From positions 124,001-188,000 of the forward strand of contig NZ_PZKC01000002.1 in NCBI RefSeq assembly GCF_003034845.1: DNA of 64,000 nt, written 5' to 3'. Under the pieces are notes generated by a model. The model was not told where the DNA came from. It saw nothing but the letters and a program-made list of their open reading frames with translations, and ran no database searches. The DNA comes from Pseudothauera lacus. Lineage in GTDB: Bacteria > Pseudomonadota > Gammaproteobacteria > Burkholderiales > Rhodocyclaceae. The stretch's first letter is position 1, and every line of letters starts with the position of its first letter. This document shows positions 28,552-38,500 of this stretch, one piece after another. The translations under genes were made by a program, and so were the position numbers.

Positions 28552-29319
28552 TCAGGCCGGATGCAGGCGCCCCCAGATTTCCTGCATTGCCTGCGCCGCG
28601 CCCATGCGCAGGCGCACGCTGGCGAGGTGGCTCACTTCGGTGTCGCCGGGGTTGATTTCCACCACCGCGATGCCGTGCTGCTGCGCCCACCACACTGGCC
28701 CGGCAATGTAGGGGAAGACGCTGGTGGTGCCGATGCTGACCACCGCGTCCAGCCCGCCGGCGAGGATGGTCTGCAGGCGGTCGAGGGCGTGTGTGGGGAG
28801 CATCTCGCCGAACAGCACCACGTCCGGGCGCAGTACCCCGCCGCACAACGGGCAGGCCGGCGGCAGGCTGAGGCCGGAGAAGTCCGGCACGTTGCGGTTG
28901 TGCGGGCATTCCGTGCAGCGCAGGCGATGCACCGTGCCATGCACTTCGATGAGCTTCTGCGAGCCGGCGGCGCGGTGCAGGCCGTCCACGTTCTGCGTCA
29001 GTACCCACACCCCGCTGCGTTCGCGCTCCAGCTCGGCAATCAGGCGGTGCGCGGCGTTGGGGCGGGCATCGCGGCAGTTGGCCTCGATCTCGGCGATGTA
29101 GCGCCAGGCGATGTCCGGGCGCTGCGCCATCATCTCGCCGGAGAGCGCTTCCTCGATGGTCAGGCCCTCGGCGGTCAGGCGTTCGTGGTAAAGCCCGCCG
29201 ATGCCGCGGTAGGTGGGCAGGCCGGAGTCGGCGGAGATGCCCGCGCCGGTGATGAAGAGGATGCGCTGGGCGTCGGCCAGCGCCGCGCAGGCGCGGTCGA
29301 CGGCAGTGTCGTGGTTCAT
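28552..29319 (-). CDS. NAD-dependent protein deacylase, Sir2 family
   Basis: 255 aa. ILFITGAGISADSGLPTYRG (NAD-binding), TQNVDGLHRAAGS with the QNVD motif, VHGT with the catalytic His, a zinc site CTEC...CPLC, and RPDVVLFGEMLP followed by GTTSVFPYIA. It removes acyl groups from lysines using NAD+. The ATG overlaps the stop of the molybdopterin gene (ATGA, 29316-29319). A CobB-like class call would need Tyr and Arg in the acyl pocket; none is obvious, so a class U or M type is possible. Confidence 0.92.
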   Translation of the reverse strand: MNHDTAVDRACAALADAQRILFITGAGISADSGLPTYRGIGGLYHERLTAEGLTIEEALSGEMMAQRPDIAWRYIAEIEANCRDARPNAAHRLIAELERERSGVWVLTQNVDGLHRAAGSQKLIEVHGTVHRLRCTECPHNRNVPDFSGLSLPPACPLCGGVLRPDVVLFGEMLPTHALDRLQTILAGGLDAVVSIGTTSVFPYIAGPVWWAQQHGIAVVEINPGDTEVSHLASVRLRMGAAQAMQEIWGRLHPA

Positions 29320-31394
29320 GTGCGGCTGACCTCCACCAGGCAGTCGTAGAAGCAGGCTCCGCCACCGAAGTCGGTGAGCGCGTCGCTGGTCACCGCATTG
29401 GCGTTCTCGCCGTCGCCGGAGAGCTTGCGCCACCAGATCGACGGGCTGACCACCACCCCGGGGCGCACCCGCGCGGTGATCACCGCGCGCGCGCTGAAAC
29501 TGCCGCGGTCGTTGTGGATGCGCACGCGCTCGCCGTCGGCGATGGCGCGCGCGGCGGCGTCGGCGGGATGCAGTTCGAGCTTCGGCGTGCCCTCGTCGGC
29601 CAGGAAGCGCGGCAGGTTGGCAAAGCTGCTGTTGAGGAAGTTGCGCGCCGGCGGTGAGATCAGCGCGAGCGGGAAGCGTGCCGCAAGGGCGGGATTGACC
29701 GCCGCCGACTCGCGCGGTGGATGCCACGCCGGCAGCGGGTCGTGGCCGGCCGCGGCGAGGGTTGCGGAATGGAACTCGCACTTGCCCGAGGGGGTGCGGA
29801 AACCGCCTGCGGCAAAGGGGGCGAAGGGCCGCGGCAGGTTCAGCCTGGCCCAGCCGCGTGCGCGCAGGGTCGCCGGATCGAGCCCGTGGGCGCGGCGGTC
29901 GCCGTGATCGAAGGCCGCCGCGGCGACGGTCTCGTCGTCCTCGCACAGCGCGGTGTCGGTAAAGCCGAGGCGGGCGGCGAGCTGGCGGAACACCTCCGCA
30001 TTCGAGCGTGCCTCGCCGAGCGGGGCGATGGCCGGGGTGTTGGCGAGGGCGTAGAAATGCCCGTAGGCGGTGTGCACGTCGTGCTGTTCGAGCTGGCTGG
30101 TGGCCGGCAGCAGGATGTCGGCGTAGTCCGCGGTGTCGGTCTGGAAGAGTTCATGGACGACGCAGAACAGGTCCTCGCGCGCGAAACCCTCGCGCACCCG
30201 CCTGCCGTCTGGCGCCACCGCAAGCGGATTGGCGTTGTAGACGTAGATTGCGCGGATCGGCGGAGCGCTGGCTTCGAGCAGGTCGCGGCCTATCGTCGTC
30301 ATGTTGATGGTGCGGGGCGGGAAGCGCTCCGGGTCGGGATACAGGTCGGGGCGTTCGAGGGCGTGTTGGTCTACCGGGAAGTTGCCCGAGGTGGACAGCA
30401 GCGCGCCGCAGCCCGGCTTGCGCCAGGCGCCAGTGAGGGCGGGCAGGCAGGCAATGTTGCGCACCGCCATGCCGCCGCCGGCATGGCGGTTGAGGCCGTA
30501 GTTGAGGCGGATCAGCGTATCCCCGCCGGCGGCTCCGTACTCGCGCGCCAGCGCACGGATGGTGGCGGCGTCCACGCCGCAGAGGGGGGCGGCCCATTCC
30601 GGCGTGTGGGTTTGCACGCGCTCGGCGAGCGCGGCATAGCCGAGGGTATGGCGGGCGATGTAGTCGTGGTCGAGGAGGTCCTCGGCGATCAGCACCTGCA
30701 TCATCGCCAGCGCCAGCGCACCGTCGCTGCCAGGCAGCGGGGCGATGTGGAGGTGGCACTTCTCTGCCGTCGCGGTGCGCCAGGGGTCGATGCAGATCAG
30801 CCGCGCGCCGCGCCGTTTGGCCTCCAGCAGATGGCGCCAGCCATGGAGGTTGGAGACCACCGGATTGGCACCCCAGATCAGGATCAGGCGGGCATTGGCG
30901 ACCGCCTCCGGGTCGGCGCCCTGCGATGCGCCGACGGTGGCCTTCCAGCCCATCGCGCCGGCGCTGGCGCAGATGGTGCGATCGAGCAGCGAGGCGCCAA
31001 GACGGTGGAAGAAGCGCCGGTCCATCCCCGCACTGTGCACCAGGCCCATGGTGCCGGCGTAGGAATAGGGCAGGATGGCCCGCGGATCGTCGGCGGCGAT
31101 GGCGGCAAAGCGCGCGGCGATGGTGTCCAGGGCCTCGTCCCAGGAGATGCGCGCGAAGCGTCCCTCGCCCTTGCGGCCGATGCGCTTCATCGGATGGAGC
31201 AGGCGCTGCGGGCTGTAGACCCGCTCCAGGTAGTGCGCCACCTTGGTGCACAGCGCGCCGTGGGTGAAGGGCATGTCGGCCGCGCCGCGCACCTTCAGTG
31301 CGCGCCCGTCGGCAACCTCCACCTCCATCGCGCAGCTGTCGGGGCAGTCGTGCGGACAGGCGGCCCTGACGATGTGGGACGCCGCGTCGCTCAC
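29316..31394 (-). CDS. Molybdopterin oxidoreductase with N-terminal 4Fe-4S site
   Basis: 692 aa from GTG 31394, with GGAGG 8 nt before it; the frame continues upstream across the next gene but is not coding there. ACPHDCPDSC and the later Cys in GALCTK form the 4Fe-4S site. Then come RISWDEALDTIA, ILIWGANPV, ICIDPWRTATAEK and GSDGALALAM (molybdopterin-binding). The C-terminal dinucleotide-binding domain contains LISPPARNFLNSSF. No Tat signal is visible, so it is probably cytoplasmic. The candidate Mo ligand region is TICASAGAMGWKATVG. Substrate unknown. It forms a run with the upstream DUF4124-like gene (2-nt gap) and the downstream sirtuin. Confidence 0.88.
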   Translation of the reverse strand: MSDAASHIVRAACPHDCPDSCAMEVEVADGRALKVRGAADMPFTHGALCTKVAHYLERVYSPQRLLHPMKRIGRKGEGRFARISWDEALDTIAARFAAIAADDPRAILPYSYAGTMGLVHSAGMDRRFFHRLGASLLDRTICASAGAMGWKATVGASQGADPEAVANARLILIWGANPVVSNLHGWRHLLEAKRRGARLICIDPWRTATAEKCHLHIAPLPGSDGALALAMMQVLIAEDLLDHDYIARHTLGYAALAERVQTHTPEWAAPLCGVDAATIRALAREYGAAGGDTLIRLNYGLNRHAGGGMAVRNIACLPALTGAWRKPGCGALLSTSGNFPVDQHALERPDLYPDPERFPPRTINMTTIGRDLLEASAPPIRAIYVYNANPLAVAPDGRRVREGFAREDLFCVVHELFQTDTADYADILLPATSQLEQHDVHTAYGHFYALANTPAIAPLGEARSNAEVFRQLAARLGFTDTALCEDDETVAAAAFDHGDRRAHGLDPATLRARGWARLNLPRPFAPFAAGGFRTPSGKCEFHSATLAAAGHDPLPAWHPPRESAAVNPALAARFPLALISPPARNFLNSSFANLPRFLADEGTPKLELHPADAAARAIADGERVRIHNDRGSFSARAVITARVRPGVVVSPSIWWRKLSGDGENANAVTSDALTDFGGGACFYDCLVEVSRT

Positions 31395-31396
31395 TT

Positions 31397-32035
31397 TCAG
31401 CGCCTCCGCGGGTCGTCGCGGGTGAGCTCGATGTAGCGCCGGCGGTCCTCTTCGAAGCGCGCGCGCACGGCGGCGGCCTCGCGGTTCTTGGCGTCGATGA
31501 TGCTGCGCTGGGCGGCGAGCTCGCCCTCCACCGTGCGCAGTTCGTCGGCGAGCTCGCGCGGCACCTCGCCGTTGCGGTAGAACTCGGTTTCCTGGGCGAG
31601 GCGGTCGCGGCGCAGGGTGAGCTCGGCGAGGCGCTGGCGGACATCGCCAAGGCCGGTTTCCACCTCCGCGAGGGCGCGCTCGCGGCGGGCGTCGAGTTCG
31701 CTCAGCGTCGGATAGGTTTCCAGCAATGCGGCATCCAGGCGGCGCTGCTGCAGCGCGCGGGCCTCTTCGGCCTTGCGGCGCTGCTCCGCCGCCTGACGGC
31801 GGGCGACCTCTTCCGGGGTCAGCGGCGCGGCGACGAAGCGCCGCACCGTGCCCTGCGGGCTGATCTCGCGGTAGGCCTTGCCGTAGCACATGCCGGGAAG
31901 CACGTCGCCGCATACCGGACGGCCGTTGTCGTCCTCGCAGCAATAGATGGTGCGGCCGCCGCCCTGGGCGGCGGCGGCCAGCGGCGTCAGCAGCGCCGCG
32001 CAGAGCAGGGCGTGGCTAAGAAGCCTGGGTTCCAT
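31397..32035 (-). CDS. Secreted DUF4124-like coiled-coil protein
   Basis: 212 aa. Signal peptide [24 protein letters not shown]. The next segment, [31 protein letters not shown], follows the DUF4124 pattern (Y-C-x-D-x-x-G-x-x-x-C-x-D). Residues about 70-205 are rich in Glu, Arg and Ala and form a long coiled coil ([20 protein letters not shown]). It overlaps pyrE by 20 nt and ends 2 nt before the molybdopterin gene. Role unknown; envelope location is predicted. Confidence 0.75.
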   Translation of the reverse strand: MEPRLLSHALLCAALLTPLAAAAQGGGRTIYCCEDDNGRPVCGDVLPGMCYGKAYREISPQGTVRRFVAAPLTPEEVARRQAAEQRRKAEEARALQQRRLDAALLETYPTLSELDARRERALAEVETGLGDVRQRLAELTLRRDRLAQETEFYRNGEVPRELADELRTVEGELAAQRSIIDAKNREAAAVRARFEEDRRRYIELTRDDPRRR

Positions 32036-32660
32036 AAGTGTCGCGGTAGGCGCTTACCGCCTCCAGATTGGCCGCCAGTTGCGGACTGTCGGCAAGGTAG
32101 CCGATGAGGTCTTCGAGGGTGGCCACCGCCACCACCGGAATGCCGAACTGCTCGCGCACCTCCTGTACCGCCGAGAGGCTGCCGGTGCCGCGCTCCATGC
32201 GGTCAAGCGCAATCACCACGCCGGCCGGCACTGCTCCTGCGGCGCGGATGATGTTCACCGATTCGCGCACCGAGGTGCCCGCGGAGATGACGTCGTCGAG
32301 GATCAGTACCCGTCCGGCGAGCGGCGCGCCGATCAGTGTGCCGCCCTCGCCGTGGTCCTTGGCTTCCTTGCGGTTGAAGGCGAAAGGCAGGTTTACGCCG
32401 TGTTCGGCAAGCCGCACCGCGGTACCGGCGACCAGCGGAATGCCCTTGTAGGCGGGGCCGAAAAGCATGTCGCAATGCACCGCGGAGGCCTGGATGGCGC
32501 GGGCGTAGAAGCCGCACAGCTCACGGAAGGAGGCGCCATCATCGAACAGGCCGGCGTTGAAGAAGTAGGGCGAATTGCGCCCCGCCTTGGTGATGAACGA
32601 CCCGAAGCGCAGCACGCCCTTGCGACAGGCCAGTGCGATGAATTCACGGCTAAAATCCAC
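32016..32660 (-). CDS. pyrE: Orotate phosphoribosyltransferase PyrE
   Basis: 214 aa from GTG 32660 with GGAAGG just before it; a TTG at 32681 is rejected. [21 protein letters not shown], the [18 protein letters not shown] loop, [13 protein letters not shown] and the PRPP-binding [13 protein letters not shown] are all present. It converts orotate and PRPP to OMP in pyrimidine synthesis. Divergent from xthA with only 38 nt between starts, so the two promoters must overlap. Confidence 0.95.
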   Translation of the reverse strand: MDFSREFIALACRKGVLRFGSFITKAGRNSPYFFNAGLFDDGASFRELCGFYARAIQASAVHCDMLFGPAYKGIPLVAGTAVRLAEHGVNLPFAFNRKEAKDHGEGGTLIGAPLAGRVLILDDVISAGTSVRESVNIIRAAGAVPAGVVIALDRMERGTGSLSAVQEVREQFGIPVVAVATLEDLIGYLADSPQLAANLEAVSAYRDTYGTQAS

Positions 32661-32698
32661 GTTCGCCTTCCGAAGCACCAATTTCCGAGAATCTCCGC

Positions 32699-33487
32699 AT
32701 GTTACGCATCATCTCCGCCAATCTCAACGGCATTCGCTCGGCCACCAGCAAAGGCTTCCTCGACTGGTTGGCTGCCCAGGAGGCCGATTTCGTCTGCGTC
32801 CAGGAGCTCAAGGCCCAGGCCGCCGACCTTGGCGAACCCATGAAGGCCTGCGCCGGCCTGAGGGGCTATTTCCATCATGCCGAGAAGAAGGGCTACAGCG
32901 GCGTCGGCATCTACACCCGGCATGAGCCCGAGCGCGTCGTCGAGGGGCTCGGCATTGCCGACATCGATGCCGAAGGGCGTTACCTGCAGCTTGACTACCC
33001 CGGCGTCTCGGTGGTGTCGCTGTACCTGCCGTCCGGCTCCAGTTCAGACGAACGCCAGCAGGCCAAGTTCGGTTTCATGGCGCGCTTCCTCCCCCATCTT
33101 GCCGAACTGCGTGCCAGCGGTCGCGAGGTGGTGATCTGTGGCGACTGGAACATCGCCCACCGCGAGATCGACCTCAGGAACTGGAAGAGCAACCAGAAGA
33201 ACTCCGGCTTCCTGCCCGAGGAGCGGGCGTGGCTGAGCCAGGTGCTGGATGAACTGGGCTGGGTCGACGTCTACCGCCGTCTCTACCCCGATGCCACCGG
33301 CGACAGCTACACCTGGTGGTCCAACCGCGGCCAGGCGTGGGCAAAGAACGTCGGCTGGCGTATCGACTACCACCTCGCCACTCCCGCCATCGCCGCCACC
33401 GCGACCGTCGCGGCGGTCTACAAGGCCCAGCGCTTCAGCGACCACGCGCCGCTGACGGTCGATTACGGCTTCGCCCTGACGGCCTGA
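32699..33487 (+). CDS. xthA: Exodeoxyribonuclease III
   Basis: 262 aa. [23 protein letters not shown] with the metal Asn, [10 protein letters not shown] with the metal Glu, [26 protein letters not shown] with Asp and Asn, and the C-terminal [10 protein letters not shown] with the catalytic Asp-His. AP endonuclease and 3'-5' exonuclease in base excision repair. Followed 12 nt later by a bidirectional terminator. Confidence 0.95.
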   Translation: MLRIISANLNGIRSATSKGFLDWLAAQEADFVCVQELKAQAADLGEPMKACAGLRGYFHHAEKKGYSGVGIYTRHEPERVVEGLGIADIDAEGRYLQLDYPGVSVVSLYLPSGSSSDERQQAKFGFMARFLPHLAELRASGREVVICGDWNIAHREIDLRNWKSNQKNSGFLPEERAWLSQVLDELGWVDVYRRLYPDATGDSYTWWSNRGQAWAKNVGWRIDYHLATPAIAATATVAAVYKAQRFSDHAPLTVDYGFALTA

Positions 33488-33499
33488 CGCTGGAATGAA

Positions 33500-33523
33500 A
33501 AGGGCAGGGGAGCCCCTGCCCTT
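33500..33523. terminator. Bidirectional terminator hairpin
   Basis: AAGGGCAGGGG (33500-33510) and CCCCTGCCCTT (33513-33523) form a perfect 11-bp stem with a very small loop. It sits between the ends of xthA (+) and the PEP-CTERM gene (-). On the minus strand it is followed by TTCA, so no full T-tract. Confidence 0.75.
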
Positions 33524-33546
33524 CAAGCGCTGCGTTGTGCCTGCGA

Positions 33547-34344
33547 TCAGGCGGCGAGCTTGCGCCGGCGGGTTGCGGCGAGACCGGCAAGGCCGAGCCC
33601 GAGCAGCCCCAGGATGGCAGGTTCCGGCACCGGGTTGACCGGCGGCACGCCGGTAAGCGGGAAGCTGGCGGAGATGTACGGCAGGATGCTGCCGTCCGTG
33701 CGCTCGTGGCCGAAGTGGATGAACATCTCCACGCCATTGGGCTGAACGCCGATCGGCGCCATGCCTACCGTCTGGCCGCCGCCCCAGAGTTCGGTGGGGG
33801 TCACGCCGGCAAGCAGCACCGAGGTCGGATCGGCGAAGTTGACCGGGTTGCTGTAGCTGCCGGTGACGATGTTGATGCCGATTTCCTGCAGGAACGGGTT
33901 GGCGTTGCGCGTCCATTCCGGGTTGTGGTCGGTACCCACCCAGACGCCGCCGCCGGCCGCTTCCAGGTTGGAGGCGACGTTCTGCAGCAGGGCCTGCTCC
34001 GAGGCATTGGTGGGCTGGAAGTGATAGCCGTAAGAGCGCGTATCGACGACCAGGCCACGATTGTTCCAGAAGCCGGCCAGCGCAGCGACGTCGTCATTGT
34101 TGAGATAACGGGTGCCGGTGAGGTCGAAGAGGAAAACCTGGTCATAGAAGGTCGAACCCAGGGTGCTCGCCAGCGTGCCCGCGGTGCGGGTATCGACGAC
34201 ATTCACGGTGTGGCCGGCCGCGGCGAGCGTGCTGGCCATCTCGGTGTACCCGGTGTAGTCGAACTGGGTGATGAGGATGGTGGCGGCACCGGCTTGGGCA
34301 GATGCGGAAAGGGCGACAAGCGCCGCAAGCAGTTTCTTCTTCAT
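33547..34344 (-). CDS. PEP-CTERM exosortase-substrate protein
   Basis: 265 aa. Signal peptide MKKKLLAALVALSASAQAGA. The C terminus has the full PEP-CTERM sorting signal: VPEP, a hydrophobic helix (AILGLLGLGLAGLAA) and RRRK. Such proteins are recognised by exosortase EpsH in bacteria that make exopolysaccharide; no exosortase gene lies in the window. The body (ILITQFDYTGY, YDQVFLFDLTGTRYLNNDDVAALAGFWNNRG, GGGVWVGTDHNPEW) suggests a ThuA/glutamine-amidotransferase-like alpha-beta fold, which is my inference. GGAG precedes the ATG and a sigma-54-type promoter lies upstream. Confidence 0.88.
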   Translation of the reverse strand: MKKKLLAALVALSASAQAGAATILITQFDYTGYTEMASTLAAAGHTVNVVDTRTAGTLASTLGSTFYDQVFLFDLTGTRYLNNDDVAALAGFWNNRGLVVDTRSYGYHFQPTNASEQALLQNVASNLEAAGGGVWVGTDHNPEWTRNANPFLQEIGINIVTGSYSNPVNFADPTSVLLAGVTPTELWGGGQTVGMAPIGVQPNGVEMFIHFGHERTDGSILPYISASFPLTGVPPVNPVPEPAILGLLGLGLAGLAATRRRKLAA

Positions 34345-34397
34345 GGAATACTCCGAAAGTGAATCGATAAACGCAAAAAGCCTGTCGATGCGATCGG

Positions 34398-34414
34398 AAG
34401 CAAGTGTCTTGCCA
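34398..34414 (-). promoter_or_regulatory. Sigma-54 promoter of the PEP-CTERM gene
   Basis: On the minus strand the site is TGGCAAGACACTTGCTT, one base off TGGCACG-N4-TTGC, with GG and GC at the exact spacing. Transcription would start about 45 nt before the ATG. PEP-CTERM genes are known to be co-regulated by the PrsK-PrsR two-component system acting with sigma-54, so this fits the family well. Confidence 0.7.
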
Positions 34415-34635
34415 GTTTCCAATGGCCGCCATACGCCAATGATCTGGGCGCATATTGCAGAGGAGATTGCCCGAGAGTGTAAAGAAATCCGACAGGGCGC
34501 ATGCCGGATGACTTGCTTTGGCGCGGAGCGCTCGGTGCTGGCGCAGGCGACGGCAGCTGCATGCCCACCCCCCTGCCGGCTGACCCTCGACAGCCCCCCG
34601 CAACGGGGAGGTCAGGTGCGTCGTGGAGCTCGCCC

Positions 34636-35592
34636 TCAGGGCGGCGTACTGCCCGCGGTGCCAGCGTGATCGGCAGCAGGTGAGATGCGGTTGCGGCCGG
34701 CCTGTTTGGCTGCGTACAGCTGCCTGTCGGCAGCGTCGAGGAGTTCGCCGGCAGTGTGCGCTGCACCGGCGACCGTTGAGGCCACCCCGAGGCTGATCGT
34801 CACTAGTTCACTGACGGTGGAGGCCGGGTGCTGAATCGCGAGCTGCGCGACCGCCTCCTGCAATGCTGCAGCCTTGCGCAGCGCACAGGGGAGGTCGCAG
34901 TCGGCGAGCAGGACGACAAACTCCTCACCGCCGTAACGGGCAACGAAGTCGTGCCCCCGCTTCGGCAGTGCCTGCAATGCCCCCGCAACGGCCTTCAGGC
35001 ACTGGTCGCCGGCGATATGGCCGAGGTGGTCGTTGTAGGTCTTGAAGAAGTCGATGTCGAGCAGGATCAGGCTCAAAGGCATGTGGTGACGCTGGCTGCG
35101 CGCCCACTCGGCGTCGAGGTGCTGGTCGAAGTAACGCCGGTTGGCCACGCCGGTGAGGCCGTCAAGGTAAGCCAGCGCGCGCAGCTGGTCAGCCTGTGCC
35201 TTGAGGGTGAGATGGGTCCTGACGCGGGCCCGGACCACTGCCGGATTGACGGGCTTGGTGATGTAGTCCGCGCCCCCGGCTTCGAGGGCCAGGGATTCCG
35301 ATTCGAAATCCTCTTCGGCAGTGACGAAGAGTACCGGAATGTCCGCAAGTGCCGGATTCTGCTTGAGGCGCTGGCAGACCTCCATGCCGCTGATGTCGGG
35401 CATGTTGAGGTCGAGCAGGATGAGATCCGGGCACAATCGTCCGGCTTGCGCGAGCGCCTGTTCTCCATTGCGCGCCATGAAGATCTCGTACTGATCGCGA
35501 AAGATCTCGTGCATGGTCTGAATGAAAAGCGGCTGGTCGTCGACGACCAGCAGCTTTGGCATGGCTGTCGGCGAGGAGTATTCGGCTCTCAT
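34636..35592 (-). CDS. Response regulator with GGDEF domain (diguanylate cyclase)
   Basis: 318 aa. A receiver domain (about 12-130) with D19/D20, phospho-acceptor D61 and the K of TKPVN. A GGDEF domain follows, with a GGEEF active site at 221-225. RGHD (212-215) forms an inhibitory site five residues before it. It should produce c-di-GMP when phosphorylated. The start ATG overlaps the stop of the hybrid kinase gene (ATGA, 35589-35592), so the two are translated together and the kinase is the likely phosphodonor. An ATG ten codons later is also possible. Confidence 0.93.
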   Translation of the reverse strand: MRAEYSSPTAMPKLLVVDDQPLFIQTMHEIFRDQYEIFMARNGEQALAQAGRLCPDLILLDLNMPDISGMEVCQRLKQNPALADIPVLFVTAEEDFESESLALEAGGADYITKPVNPAVVRARVRTHLTLKAQADQLRALAYLDGLTGVANRRYFDQHLDAEWARSQRHHMPLSLILLDIDFFKTYNDHLGHIAGDQCLKAVAGALQALPKRGHDFVARYGGEEFVVLLADCDLPCALRKAAALQEAVAQLAIQHPASTVSELVTISLGVASTVAGAAHTAGELLDAADRQLYAAKQAGRNRISPAADHAGTAGSTPP

Positions 35593-38500
35593 CGGGATTG
35601 TCCGCCGTTGTGTACCTGGAGGTGGCTGCTGGCCTGCTGCGCGAACTGCAGCGCGCTATCAAAGTCCAGTGCCTGCAGGGCTTCATCGAGCCTTGCGGTG
35701 AGTTCCGGCGATACCTCGCGGAGTCCGTTCTGCACTGCGGCGAACGCGTCGGCAGCGCGCAGGTTGCCATCCTGAAGCAGGCGCACGAGTTCTGCGACGC
35801 CCTCGGCGAGTGAGGGCTGCGTGACCGTGGCGGGGGCACCCGCGTGCGTGCCCGCCGGTACTGCCACCGCCTCCGCGAGTGCGGCGGCGGCGGCGTTCCA
35901 TGCCGCTTCCAGTGCAGCGGGCCAGTCGGCAGCGGGCCTCGCAGCGGGGGTGCTCTTCAGCCCCGCTTCGATGGCACGCGCACGGCTGGCAAGCTGCCCC
36001 AGCCCCAGTGTTGCTGCCAGCCCTTTGAGGGTGTGCAGTGCGGGGAGAACCTGAGCGGCCGCCGGTGTGCGCAGTGCGCGCACCAGGTGCGCGACCTCCT
36101 CGCCCTGCGTGCTGAGGAACTGTGCGGCCATCCGCGCGAGAAGGTCGCGCTTGCCGCCGCAGGCGCGCAGCGCCATATCAAGGTCGAAGACTGCGTCGGC
36201 CTCGGTGCCGGCAGTCGCCTCCGCGCCGGCCGGCACGGTCCCCTGCTGCGGAGCGTCATGCCTGCTGCCTGTGCAGTGGCGCAGCAGCAGATCGACCAGA
36301 CGGTCGATCTCGAACGGTTTGCCGACATGGTCGTTCATGCCGGCGGCGAGCGCGGCCTGGCGGTCAGCAGGCAGGACATTGGCGGTCATGGCAATTACCG
36401 GCAGCGTTGCGCAGCCGGGCAGCGCGCGCAGTTGCCGGGTGGCTTCGAAGCCGTCGATGCCGGGCATCTGGATGTCCATCAGCACCGCATCGAAGCGCGC
36501 ACTGCCGGTACGCAACAGTTCGAGCGCCTGGTAGCCGTCCGTCGCCATGACCACTGCGGCACCCTCGGCGGCGAGCAGTTCTCCGGCAACCTGACGGTTG
36601 ATATCGTTGTCCTCGACCAGCAGGATGTTGGTGCCGTGCAGCCGCCTGTTTCCAGCCGGCGCGAAGGCATCTCCGCCGCCGTCGGCGCTGGTGCAGGCAG
36701 CGTGGGCGACCGTGGCGGCCAGCATCGTCGGCGTAACCGGCTTGAGCAGGTAGCCGTCGAGCGGGCAGTTGCCGCTCGTCAGCGCATCGTTGATGGCTTC
36801 GCGGCCGTGGGCGGTGACCATGACGATGAGCGGCGAGGTGCCGGGCAGGTCGAGCGTCCTGATGAGGTGGGCGGTCTGCAGTCCATCGAGTTGTGGCATC
36901 TGCCAGTCGAGGAGGATGCAGTCGAAGGCGAAGCCCCGTTGCGCGGCGACCTGCACCCTGTCGATGGCGTCCGCGCCGTCGGCCGCACACTCCACCTGCC
37001 AGCCGAGCTGCTCGGCCATTGCCCGCAGCGTGGTGCGGGCAATGTCGTTGTCGTCGACAACGAGAACGCGCCGTGCGGCCGCCTTTACTGGCGGCGGGCG
37101 TGCGCCTTCGTCGGCGATCCTGAACTCCAGCGTAAAGGAGAAGCAGCTACCCTGGCCGGGGGAGCTGTCGACCTCCAGATTGCCCCCCATCAGGGTTACC
37201 AGACTGCGGCTGATGGCAAGCCCGAGGCCGCTGCCGCCATACTTGCGGCTGGTGGAGGAGTCGGCCTGGGTAAAGCCGCTGAAGATGGTTTCGAGCTTGT
37301 CCGCAGGAATGCCAATGCCGCTGTCGCGAACCTCGAAGCGGATCCTTGCCTTGCCCGGCGGCGCGCTGCCGGCGTCGTGCAGGGCGACGACTACGGCGCC
37401 GTGCTCGGTGAACTTGATCGCATTGCTGCCCAGGTTGAGCAGCACCTGCTGCAGCCGCAGGGCATCGCCATGGAGCGCCGCGGGCAGACCCGGGCCGACG
37501 TCGAATACCACCTCCAGGTCGCGGTGCTCGACTGCCCCGGAGAACACCACGGAGAGATAGCGCAGCACGTCCTCAAGCCTGAACGCCGCGTCCTCGAGTT
37601 CCATCCGGCCGGCTTCGACGCGGGAGAAGTCGAGTACATCGTTGAGGATGCCAAGCAGGCCGCGCGCCGCCACCTCGGCCTTCTGCGCATAGTCGCGCTG
37701 GCGCTGGTCCAGAGCCGTACGCTCCAGCAACTGCAGCAGGCCCAGGATGGCGTTCATCGGAGTGCGGATCTCGTGGCTCATGTTGGCAACGAAACGGCTC
37801 TTTGCCGCGCTCGCCTCCTCCGCTCGCTGGCGGGCGTCGACCAGTTCGGCCTCCGCCTGCTTGCGCGCGCTGATGTCCTGGTGAGTGCCACGCATCAGCA
37901 AGGGCTTGCCATCGGCGCTCCACTGCTGCACCTTGCCGCGGTCGAGCACCCACACCCAGTGACCATCGCGGTGGCGCATGCGCGCTTCGCACTCGTAATA
38001 CTCGCTGCTGCCGTCGAAGCAGCGCTGCAGCGCTTCACCGCTGGCGGCAAGATCGTCGGGGTGGGTGAAGTGCTTCCAGGTCTCGATGCTGGTCGGTTGC
38101 AGTTCCTCGAGCGTATGGCCGACGATCTCTGCCCAGCGCTCGTTGAACACCGTATCGCCGCTCTGTACATGCCACTCCCAGGTGCCCACATGGGTGCCTT
38201 CGATGATGCCGGCGAGGCGGTCGCGCTCTTCATTGAGTGCGGCCTCGACATCCTTGAGCCGGCTCTGGTCGAACAGATAGCCGCGAATCTGCACCAGCGC
38301 GCCGCTGGCATCGCGGATCAGGCGGGTAAAGTCGTAGAGCCAGCGGTAATGGCCGTGCACATCACGTACGCGGTAGCTTTGCTCGTAGGTGTCGACACCG
38401 TTGGCGATATGGGCGGCGACCTCTGTGCCAATCCGGTCGCTGTCGTCGGGGTGGATGAGGTTCCCCCAGGGCAGGTGGCCAGTGGTGAACTGCGTTGCCT

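Noticed and set aside
24491-29365. A very long open frame on the minus strand opposite the FAD/Fe-S oxidoreductase
   Set aside because: It mirrors the GC-rich codon bias of the real gene on the plus strand. It has no domains, is rich in His, Ala, Gly and Val in the pattern of antisense readings, and no ribosome site was seen.
31395-31943. A 183-residue N-terminal extension of the molybdopterin enzyme
   Set aside because: It overlaps the secreted coiled-coil gene and has no family features. A GTG with GGAGG at 31394 gives the normal start just before the 4Fe-4S motif.
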